A stretch of DNA of 64,000 nt from Notospermus geniculatus (taxonomy: Eukaryota; Nemertea; Pilidiophora; Heteronemertea; Lineidae). Of this stretch, positions 1-32,469 are shown in pieces. The position numbers and the translations under genes are program-made. Numbering within the stretch: position 1 is the stretch's first letter; each line of letters starts with the position of its first letter. Where the stretch lies: contig NMRB01000007.1 in assembly GCA_002633025.1 (NCBI GenBank), positions 508,965 to 572,964 on the forward strand, read 5' to 3'. Under the pieces are notes generated by a model, which was not told where the DNA came from, did not search any database, and saw only the letters and a program-made list of their open reading frames with translations.

Positions 1-88
1 GAGGACCTAGAGTCAGAGAAGGCAAGGAACACAGAGCCTCATTCTAAATTGTAGAATTCTGAGACCCATATCACAATTCTTATTTCAG

Positions 89-2457
<2,369 letters not shown>

Positions 2458-4975
2458 TCAAATTTTGTAAATAGTCATATGTAACAGCTGATAGAGATGA
2501 GAATAAGAAACTAGTGGTCGGGTAAATGTCAGCTTTCTGAAAGGCTGTTATTCAAGTCAACCTCTTGAATTAGGAAAACGATGTGAGTGGGGGCATCTGG
2601 GACACTTTCACAATAACATGTGGATGTGTCCTTTGGGGGGAAATTCCTATCAGAAAGTTGTGCTATTCTGACTGGTGTTTCCACTTGGTGATTTCTGGTG
2701 CACTACCAGATTCTTATTGGGAGTTTGAATGTCTGATTCAGAAGCTTATGTGTACATTCTCTGAAGTTCCTCGTAACTTGGATGTATTGGATGGAATGGG
2801 GCTTGAATCCTTGTAAATATCGATAAGAGTGTTATTCTGGGTGTGCTTGTCGTGTCACATTTTGAATTGTAGTCATTTCAAGTGTGGTGCATAAGGGATG
2901 ATGGTGGGATTGTACTTAAAGATGGGCGACCCAGAGTCTTCTGCTGCCAATGTTGGATTATTCTATGCTGATACTATCAGGATTTATGTTATAAAATTAA
3001 CTTATACAAATTAAATTTGGAAAAAATGTGACCAAAAGTAAATACATGTAAACGTGAAAGCACTGATCAGTTGCCTTTGAGTGTGGCCCCCAAAAACCAA
3101 CTTGATTATGTGCCATTCATTTGTTCCCAAGCATGAGCCGACATTGCCCTTTCTCAAGATCTCTAAGTGTTTTGTTGATCTCTCAGTTGCCACACTAAGA
3201 TGGGTGTAATGGGAGTCTTACATGAATGTGGGCTTTCTGTGATGTATTCAAAAAAAGATGTTAACGTCGTGATGTCCCACAAAGTATAAGAAAAAGTAGC
3301 ATTGAAAGATTTGTCTTTGTCAATGGCATTGTACATCTAACAACTTGTAGTTATGGACCTTAAAGGTATTGTGCCGAAACTTTTTATACTGTGTTGTCTT
3401 CACAATTTATTCAACAATTATGTGCACTGACTTTAAAGGTTAAGTATAAACTTACTAGGACAGTTGCTTTAAGAGCCAGTAAAAACTTGCGTTGTATTTC
3501 ATTGAAGTGGAAGTTGGGTGTGAATGCACTGGGGGAATGAGACAATCCTGTGCTCGGTTTCATATAAGTTGATAATAAATGCATTCAAGAATACTAGTCC
3601 CATGATAGTTTTACTGGGTTGTATGGCGTTTTCGTGGTCTGGGGCGGTGGCAGTGACCTCTTTTGCAGGATAAGACACAGATCTGCCCATCGTGACCCTA
3701 CTTTTTGCCATCAGCTGTGAAGTACCGGTACATGCTTAGTAGAATATTTTAATATTGCTGAAGTCTTGTGCTGATTTCTGACCCACCTGCCCTCCTTGCC
3801 CATCGAAAAGGTTGGGTTGTCTCATGACCACTGTTTGATTACTGTGTATGATTGACTTTGACTTAGAATAGACTATGTTTCTGCCTGATTTGGTTATTGT
3901 TTGGACTTATTCACTGACCTTCCACAGGAGTTTGTGATTCATGGGAGATGAAATGCTAGGAAGTCATGGATCCACAAATCCTAAAACGGCATTCTGAATA
4001 ACTCCAGTTGTAAACCAATTTGCATACTTTCTAATCATATTCTGCTTTTTCATTACATATCTTAAATGATTAGGGCAGTGACTTGTATGTACCATTGAAC
4101 ATATTATGATATGTCTTATTTTGCTGTTCCATGATGCATCCTTTGCTTTTCGCAGAAATTACAGGCCTAACCCAACATAAAGAATGCATGGAAATATCGC
4201 CAGGTTGGCTCCTCTGATGTTTTTCTCTGTGTATGTATGTATTCAGTGTAAAAACCTGTCTCAAACAACATGGCGAATTTGATGCAGATCGTTGTGCATT
4301 AGACTACAGTTCAGTAGCAGATTTATGCTCTGAATTCATTAATCTCAAGTGCCCTTTGTTCTGTCATCCATGATTCAACATCTTCCTGAAGACAAGACTG
4401 GCTTCGGACTCAACTGGTCATGGATTCGATTCCTGGCCAAGTGACACTTGCTATTCTCAACTGGTCTGAAAGGTAAAATGAGCACTGAATGAGCTGTTTC
4501 TTGAGTTTGCGGAAACGTTGGTGGAGAGGCTGGGGTATGTGAAGTGCTTTGAGATTATATTACAAAAGAAAGCGCTGTATAAAAGCTTTGTATTTTATAG
4601 ATCCTTATTTGGCAGATGTCAGATGTTTGATCAAGCCCGGGGATCAAGCAGACATTCTGGTATTATGTGATCCTGTCTCAGAACACTGTTAGGTTCTGGT
4701 ACTGTCCTTGCCCTCCCCAGGACCAGGCATTGATGTGTTTGGTTGATAGCCATCCTGACGAACACGGGCAATTTACGGTCCCTACTGCAGCCTTGGAGAC
4801 CAGTATGAGGGGGGAAGCATTTGTGTAGATCCTGATGTTTTGGGATTTTTGTCTGTAGACTTTGTAGTGTAATGCACAATTCCTACTGCCCATTCGACTT
4901 AGTTATAAACATACATTTGTATCATTGTACCAGTGCCTGTAAATATGAAAAAAATAAAAATGTACAAATGTACAA
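2458..4975 (+). other. VPS4 3' UTR / 3' flank
   Basis: No coding exon was found in this 2.5 kb after the VPS4 stop. AT-rich sequence ends near an AATAAA at 4953-4958, which sits in an A-rich run and is the best candidate poly(A) signal. Another AATAAA-like site lies near 3572. A SINE-like segment at about 4398-4605 would be part of the transcript. The exact transcript end is inferred, not shown. Confidence 0.55.
4398..4605 (+). repeat. tRNA-derived SINE-like element in the VPS4 3' UTR
   Basis: A box-B-like GGATTCGATTCC lies at about 4432-4443. About 100 bp downstream is a tail with GTGCTTTGAG and AAGCGCTGTATAAAAG, the kind of 3' tail known from SINEs mobilised by L2-clade LINEs. Box A is weak. 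The family is not identified. Confidence 0.5.
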
Positions 4976-5239
4976 ATGAGTGGTTTTTCTCCAATCTTTG
5001 GTATTAGTTTAATCTCTTTGAAACATTGTATACCATTAATTCAGGGCAAATGACCACAGTGGGCCCAGGTTAGACCTGAGGAGTCAGTAAATGGATTGTT
5101 ATTTCTACCATTTGTACGAGCTAAGGATTTCGTCATATATTCATGAAATTGGCGCCAATGACGAACATGTGACTTTGTCCAGTTCAAATTTCGCGCGTTG
5201 CTTATCTCACGCTTTACCCAAGTCGCCGCCATCCGGGTA

Positions 5240-5644
5240 CCATGATTCATTGATTGGTGAACTCGTTCAAGCCAATGCGGAGTCGAAGGCGTCAAGCACT
5301 TCGTAAAACGCACTGTGATTGGTCAATATTTCTATCCACATCGAAACATTTTTCTCGATTAAAGTACACAAATATCGCGATGTGAAATAATATGAGCGTC
5401 TTTGCTAAAGATTTTATTGATATCTTGAAGAATTGACAGTCAAATAGATGTTACACTGCCGTTTTGGGATGAAAAATAGCAATTTCTCTGTGGAATCGGG
5501 AGATCGCCTCAACCAATCACAGGGACTGTTTCAAAGTGGCGTGAGCAGGGAGGCACGATGTGATGTTGAGTGTGAATCGGTCTAAACTCTTCTAATCTCT
5601 CGGCGTAACTTTCCTATCGAATTTCCTATTTGGGCTGTGTAAGT
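5240..5644 (+). promoter_or_regulatory. Probable CHD promoter with CCAAT boxes and first splice donor
   Basis: The interval between VPS4 and the CHD gene has CCAAT boxes in both orientations (GATTGG near 5252 and 5314, CCAATCA near 5513), and it is richer in CG than the flanks. A strong splice donor GTAAGT begins at 5639, so a non-coding first exon probably ends at 5638 and splices to the leader exon at 7068. NF-Y binding to CCAAT is established knowledge; use here and the start site are inferred. Confidence 0.4.
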
Positions 5645-7067
5645 ATGGCTTTTAATGTCTGAAATATTTCTGCTTTTTCCCTTGAGCCTCTCCTGGTGTC
5701 ATTTAGAGCGGTTTCTACGCGGTACCGGCTGGGTTATCCCCGAAAAACCAGTCGCACGAAGTGTAAATTTCTGCCCCACAAAAGTTGAATCGAAATGGCG
5801 ATCAAAGAGAACTTTTCCATTGTCCCATATTTTGTCTTGCAGAAAACTGCGGTGTAGTTTATGATATTTGTATCATGTTCAATGTCTTTTTTGCATTTTT
5901 CCCCTCCGAAATGAGGGCCTGTCACCCTTACAAACCCACGTGGTGGTGTGTAAACAGGCCAAGGTAAGGTGTCCATGTACATGAATGCACTACACAATAC
6001 ACATGCAATTGAGATCACGTGTCCTAGAAAACAGTGTATCTCACTATTAGCTTTTGTTCCCTGAGTGGCGGTTACTGGTCGCCTAATTTCATTGTTAGGA
6101 TTTTCTGGATATTTTGTGCCATGCACAGGTATATCTCCTTCGTTATTTTGTGAAATCTTCGTATTCTGACGGGCGGTGGATCATTTTGGAAAAGAAATAT
6201 CTTCCCGTGGGTGACACGACGCACTCGATCGACCACTGGACTGAAGGCCTTTTGTTTTTTCATAAGCCGAGCTACCCATCTGGCCAATGACAGGCTGTTA
6301 TCATTCCCAGTGTGTTATGACATCACAGCTGTGCTGTCGGTCATTGGAATATGATGACAACACTGGTAGGCCTACCAGAATTATTGCGTAATCTTTTTAA
6401 GGGTGATCGAAACGTTTTGCTATATCTTTGTACTAAAAGTGCTGTCAGTTGCCCTTGTTGAATTTATACACTATCTACTCTTTTGTTACGGGCTAGCCTT
6501 TGTCCCAATTTAGAAACTTGGTAGATTTGGGCAGTAGTTGAGGTACACTGATTCTATTGTTAGACAGTGTGTTTAGAAAAAGAAAATGAACACAATGAAT
6601 TGGCGGTGTTGTCATTGTTCTCATGCAGAAGTGGTTGAGGAATTGGCCATATGTGGAATATTTTCTACTTGGGGTGTTAGTTTGTTCTCCACTTTAGTAC
6701 ACTTTTGTGTGGGGATGCTGTGCATCTGGTGGACCCATTCATAAACACTGTCATGACCCATCAGTGGACACGGGGATGTGGGCTGCGTAGGCAGGGACCT
6801 TGACCCATGTATTGTAGGGTGATTTGAATTTCAATTGATCCTTCCAGTTTGATGGAATTTTTAAAGAGTTCAGTTTTTAGACAAACACTGTCCACACAGA
6901 GCATGTTATGACTGAGTTTTATAAAAATGGGTCAAGTGGAAAAATAAGTTGATGGTTTGTTTGGGCGTTTGTTCTGCTACGGTAATTATTGCATGTCCGG
7001 CTGTCCGTTTTGTTTTGAAATGTTAAGTAGGGCTGCGTGTCATGAATACATTATTTTCTCATTTCAG

Positions 7068-7147
7068 ACAAATTGAATTGCCTGATCACCATGAGAACCA
7101 TCATGTAACAGTCCTCAGCTTAACGTAGATGAATTGATTGCGTCAGT
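7068..7147 (+). other. CHD 5' leader exon segment with a minimal upstream ORF
   Basis: An acceptor TTTTCTCATTTCAG ends at 7067. The 80 bases before the CHD start codon contain an ATG at 7091 followed by four codons and TAA at 7106-7108 (peptide MRTIM). The CHD ATG at 7148 is the first one opening a long frame. A uORF this short and this close could reduce initiation at the main start; that effect is inference. Confidence 0.5.
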
Positions 7148-27566
<20,419 letters not shown>

Positions 27567-29400
27567 CATTGATAACATGACATGAATTGTCCAGTCAGGA
27601 TGCTTGTTGCTATCCATACACGGTCAGCTTAAATCTAATCAGGTGCCATGAGTTGCTCAAATGACTTGTGCAAATCATTTTCTGATGAACTGCTGCATGA
27701 CGCTCTTGTAGTGATGCAAAATAGGATCACGATTTACTCCTTTCATTCCAGAAAATGGAAATGTATCAGTAGTTGAAATGTTGATGGATAAAATAGTTCA
27801 ATCCTGCAATTTGTGGTGTGATTAGTCGGTAAAATTTGAGTATGTTGACTTCGGTCTGGAAAGAGAGGGGCGAATTTGTGGTCAAACGACCAACAAATTT
27901 GATGTTATATGGTGTAATTCCTCATTTGTTGTATGAGTGCTGTTTAGCTGCTGCATTTGTGTAGAAATCTCCCCAACTATGGACCTCAAATTCACTGTGA
28001 TAATACTGTGTGTTGGTTACGATATATGCATTTCTCAGCCTGCCTCTCGAATGTGACTAATTAACATGTGGCACTAAATTGTACGAGAACCTACACCCAA
28101 AAAGTAGGTGGTTGGATTTTTGTTGGTTATGATGTGAGGACTTGGCGTAGCTCTCTCATACCATGAAGGTATCTCATTTTCATGATCATTTCTTGATCTC
28201 TCCACTGATATCCTTGACCAGGATAGGTTGAAATTGACCATGAAGGTAACGTGTGGTACAGTAGAACCGCACACTAATAGACATATAGAATGAATTAAAT
28301 GGAATATAAACAGTTGTGATGAATAGGTAACGTGGCTGTGGATTGCTAAGATGCTCCTCCACATGAGAATTTTCTCCAAAACCTGGTTCTCAATGGGCAA
28401 TACAGCATTCTTGCTGTCTTTACGGCTTGCACTTGACCAGTGACCCATATCATCTGTGGCTGATTTGCCCGTAGAGAGCCAACTTGGGCAAGAAAACTCT
28501 GTCATTGAGAGGTGACAGATGGGTGGCATATTTACCAGCATTTATCGGTGCTATCATCCAAGTGGGAGACACTGTGGTTGTTTGTACTCGGTGGCTGGTA
28601 ATTCCCTGCATACCAACATTTTAATGGGAAGTTTTCTGTTTTGAACATGGGAAATTTTCCATGGTGTTGGCATCAACTGCAGTCCGATTCTATCCATTGT
28701 GATGGATGTCTGTGGGCTGGGTTAGCTTTGGGTTTGGGGAAGAACACTGCCAAATCAACATATCTTGATCAAAGATTGTTCAGTTTATTTACTGTGTGTT
28801 GTAGAATGTGTGCGTGCTTGTGCTGTGAAATTATGAAGACGTTACGGGCTTCCACTGGTGACAGAAAAATGCATGGTATCAACAAGGTGACAGTCTGTGG
28901 ATTCGTGACAAAAGGACATTGTGTAAATCAATTTCGATGGGTTTTGTTTCCGAGACATTACATGTATTTACCATGGAAATTTTTCCTTGCATATTCAGGA
29001 ATACATACAGATCAGGCGGCAAATGATAATCTTGGAATATTTTGTTGACTTTGTGAAAAACTTGTGCATATCAGTGATTGTCTGTGTATCATCAGCGTGG
29101 CTGTTGTGTAAATAGTCCTTGTCTTGTCTTCATTTAGGTATTCTTTTTATTTGTGATATAAGGTGATTCATTTGTTCAAGCAAGTTGGTGTGCTGGTGAA
29201 GCTTTGGAACTGGGTCAAAATTTCAAAATTGGGGACACAATTGTTATTGAAGTACGGTGGGGTCACTACTTATGTTGTGAAATTGACTCCTTAATCTCTC
29301 TAAGCCGAGGAATATTCTTCAGATACCACCTTCTTTAGTGGTAGGTGCTGAGTTAGCAAATTGTTTTTGATTTCCAGCATTTGCGTTGATTACCATTGGT
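27567..29400 (+). other. CHD 3' UTR and intergenic sequence
   Basis: No exon with supported splice sites or a conserved protein was found in this 1.8 kb. It is AT-rich with short open frames in several directions that look like chance. No strong AATAAA was identified, so the CHD transcript end is unresolved; ATTAAA occurs near 28295. Confidence 0.4.
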
Positions 29401-29615
29401 AAAGGCCTCACAGCATGTTGCCTGCAATGATTACATGTATGCCTGCCCCGAATGTGTTTTGCAATGATAAGTCAGATTGACTATTCAGAGTCAATGCAAG
29501 GAAGTTTGTAACTGAGCACACAAGGTTGAGGGCACCCAGCAGGGAGTCCTAGGCCTACCACACAGAAAGTCCCATTGTGCTACCGGCGCCTATCAGCAGT
29601 TAGTTGTAACGCATT

Positions 29616-29743
29616 AGTGAGCTTCTGCAAGCGCCCGGTTAGGCCATACGACTACGTTTATATTCTATTGTTTGGGTGCACTCACACAATAGTATAGATA
29701 AACGTCGTTGTAGAGCCTAACCGGGCGCTTGCAGAAGCTCACT
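29616..29743. mobile_element. Nested MITE 'B', 128 bp, TA target
   Basis: The ends AGTGAGCTTCTGCAAGCGCC and GGCGCTTGCAGAAGCTCACT are perfect complements and extend through CGGTTAGG / CCTAACCG. Read as TA duplications, the ends are TA-GTGAGC and GCTCAC-TA, which fits a Tc1/mariner-like cut-and-paste element. The same insertion at the same site occurs in the tandem copy at 31224-31351, so it predates the duplication. Confidence 0.85.
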
Positions 29744-29751
29744 ATTTCCCA

Positions 29752-29955
29752 TTAAAGGAGCACGGTATTGGATCTCAAATGCGTTATTTGACTGCCGACG
29801 TAGAGGGAGCCACCTAGCGGCAGTAAGACGAACTAAAAAAATGCATTACAAAATGTACGCAGTAAATCGGGTCATTCGCCGAAACACAGTTAGACTCTCG
29901 GGTTGGAGAGTGGCGCCGACTATCGAGGAAAAGTGGCCATACCGTGCTCCTTTAA
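29752..29955. mobile_element. Nested MITE 'C', 196 bp, TTAA target (piggyBac-like)
   Basis: TTAA (29752-29755) and TTAA (29952-29955) flank a 196 bp body with perfect 13 bp ends AGGAGCACGGTAT and ATACCGTGCTCCT. The tandem copy has a single TTAA at the same place (CCCATTAACTAAACC, about 31360) and no insert, so the empty site is visible. TTAA duplications are the hallmark of piggyBac-type transposition. No transposase ORF. Confidence 0.88.
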
Positions 29956-31013
29956 CTAAACCACTGATAGGCGCCGAAAGCACTATCGGACTTTCTGTGC
30001 GGTTGGCCCTAATCAAGGCACCACTTGAAATCTTTCTTTCCTTATCCATACTGGGAGACCCAATCAGATATTATTTCAGAAGATCATGTGGTTGTTTTGA
30101 CATGGGATTGACTAGATCATGAATGCTGCGTGTCCTAAGGAAAAGTGGGTTCAGTCAGACCTTGTTTACTTCTTTTTGTGTAAATAACCGTTACCGGGTA
30201 CTCAACTTTTCCGTGAGCGGATATTCGGGGAATTGAGTAGCATTTGCTTGATTGCAGTGACACAGAGGTTGGATCTGATAGGTCAAACATGGATTGTAAC
30301 TTATATTCTGTAATTTATTCCGCCTGATTGGTCACCTTGTGTGAAGTCGATAAGAGGCAAGTTTTGTACCCAACTGTACTCGAAATGAAAGTAGTATTTA
30401 AACAAGATGTATTTATTACATTGGAACAAACTTGTAAGCATTAAAAGTGGTTATTTTTATTAAAAGATTGCTTTGGATTGAAACTTGGCCTTGAAGTTAT
30501 TTATTCTGAAGATACTTCGATTGTCATTGATGTGAAGTTTGCTGGTTCAGCTGGATTGATGGGCCATTCTGAGGCCACCAGATCTTCCCTGAAAAGGATT
30601 ATTTAGAGCCAGCACAAAACAACTGCTTTCGCACTATATCATCAGTGTAAACTAGGCCCAAAACACTAACAGCGCCATAATTAGACCAACCCACTATGAT
30701 TTTTGACCCAATAACCTAATTTGGGATTTAAATGACATCATGATGTATTACTGCGCGAGATTCCCGTTAATTGGGTCGAAATAGTTCCTTCAGCTCGTGG
30801 GTACCAATCGAATTGATGACGATGTTTTCTGCCATCTGTCAATATTTCGATCAGTTTTATTCATTTTTGAACTTTTTATGGCAAAATTTAACCTGGTTCT
30901 AGCAAAGAAAATTTATTGAGTTGTATCTCTCCGCGGCGTCATTGGTCAGAATTTTCCCGCCATCTCCGATATGCGATGCTCGCAGCGCCACCTATAGAAG
31001 CCCCTATTGTTGA

Positions 31014-32432
31014 AAAGGCCTGACAGCATGTTGCCTGCAATGATTACATGTATGCCTGCCCCGAATGTGTTTTGCAATGATAAGTCAGATTGACTATTCA
31101 GAGTCAATGCAAGGAAGTTTGTAACTGAGCTCACAAGGTTGAGGGCACCCAGAGTCCTAGGCCTACCACACAGAAAGTCCCATTGTGCTACCGGCGCCTA
31201 TCAGCAGTTAGTTGTAACGCATTAGTGAGCTTCTGCTAGTGCCCGGTTAGGCCATACGACTACGTTTATATTCTATTGTTTGGGTGCACTCACACAATAG
31301 TATAGATAAACGTCGTCGTAGAGCCTAACCGGGCGCTTGCAGAAGCTCACTATTTCCCATTAACTAAACCACTGATAGGCGCCGAAAGCACTATCGGACT
31401 TTCTGTGCGGTTGGCCCTAATCAAGGCACCACTTGAAATCTTTCTTTCCTTATCCATACTGGGAGACCCAATCAGATATTATTTCAGAAGATCATGTGGT
31501 TGTTTTGACATGGGATTGACTAGATCATGAATGCTGCATGTCCTAAGGAAAAGTGGGTTCAGTCAGACCTTGTTTACTTCTTTTGTGTAAATAACTGTTA
31601 CCGGGTACTCAACTTTTCCGTGAGCGGATATTCGGGGAATTGAGCAGCATTTGCTTGATTGCAGTGACACAGAGGTTGGATCTGATAGGTCAAACATGGA
31701 TTGTAACTTATATTCTGTAATTTATTCCGCCTGATTGGTCACCTTGTGTGAAGTCGATAAGAGGCAAGTTTTGTACCCAACTGTACTCGAAATGAAAGTA
31801 GTATTTAAACAAGATGTATTTATTACATTGGAACAAACTTGTAAGCATTAAAAGTGGTTATTTTTATTAAAAGATTGCTTTGGATTGAAACTTGGCCTTG
31901 AAGTTATTTATTCTGAAGATACTTCTATTGATTGTCATTGATGTGAAGTTTGCTGGCACAGCTGGATTGATGGGCCATTCTGAGGCCACCAGATCTTCCC
32001 TGAAAAGGATTATTTAGAGCCAGCATAAAACAACTTCTTTGGCACTATATCATCAGTGTGACAAGTGAAGAAGGGGACTAGGCCCAAAACAGTGCCATAA
32101 TTAGACCAGCCCACCATGATTTTTGACCCAATAACCTAATTTGGGATTTAAATGACATCATGGTATATTACTGCGCGAGATTCCCGTTAATTGGGTCGAA
32201 ATAGTTCCTTCAGCTCGTCAGTACCAATTGAATTAATGAATACATTTTGTGCCATCTGTCAATATTTCGATCAGTTTTATTCATTTTTGAACTTTCTACG
32301 GCAGAATTTAACCTGGTTCTAGCAAAGAAAAGTAATTGAATTGTATCTCTCCGCGGCGTCATTGGTCAGAATTTTCCCGCCATCTCCGATATGCGATGCT
32401 CGCAGCGCCACCTATAGAAGCCCCTATTGTTG
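31014..32432. repeat. Tandem duplication I, copy 2 (adjacent to RBL exon 1)
   Basis: This is the second copy of the 29401 block, about 1.42 kb, shorter mainly because it lacks the TTAA-flanked MITE. Its 3' end leads directly into the RBL 5' UTR and start codon at 32470, so this is the copy with an operative promoter. Confidence 0.9.
31166..31410. mobile_element. Family A MITE with nested MITE B only
   Basis: Same outer ends as at 29568 and the same B insertion (31224-31351), but an unoccupied TTAA where element C sits in the other copy. It is 245 bp long. Confidence 0.85.
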
Positions 32433-32469
32433 ATTTGGACGCTAGAGTGCGAACACAACAGGCTCCAAA
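32345..32469 (+). promoter_or_regulatory. RBL promoter with CCAAT box and E2F-type site
   Basis: Within 130 bp of the start codon are an inverted CCAAT box ATTGG (32361-32365) and TTTTCCCGCC (32372-32381), which matches the E2F/DP consensus TTTSSCGC. E2F control of p107-type genes is established in vertebrates. An identical pair is present in the upstream duplicate (30941-30961). Binding here is inferred. Confidence 0.5.

Larger units (their letters stand above)
29568..30002. mobile_element. Family A MITE enlarged by two nested MITEs
   Basis: The outer ends CCACACAGAAAGTCC and GGACTTTCTGTGCGG match the 108 bp element at 13376. Its internal words (GGCGCCTATCAGCAGTTAG, GCATT, TTTCCCATTAACTAAA) are also shared, but are separated by two insertions at 29616-29743 and 29752-29955. 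Confidence 0.85.
29401..31011. repeat. Tandem duplication I, copy 1 (RBL upstream block with promoter)
   Basis: About 1.61 kb aligns end to end with 31014-32432 at a high level of identity, interrupted by small indels and one 200 bp difference at 29752-29951. The copy begins AAAGGCCTCACAGCATG and ends CCCCTATTGTTGA; the next copy starts at once. It includes an unused copy of the RBL promoter (CCAAT and E2F-like site at 30941-30961) and a family A MITE. Confidence 0.9.

Noticed and set aside
5041-5313. Overlapping 90- and 71-codon frames on both strands before the CHD promoter
   Set aside because: No conserved residues, no splice sites, and the region carries CCAAT boxes. More likely regulatory DNA.
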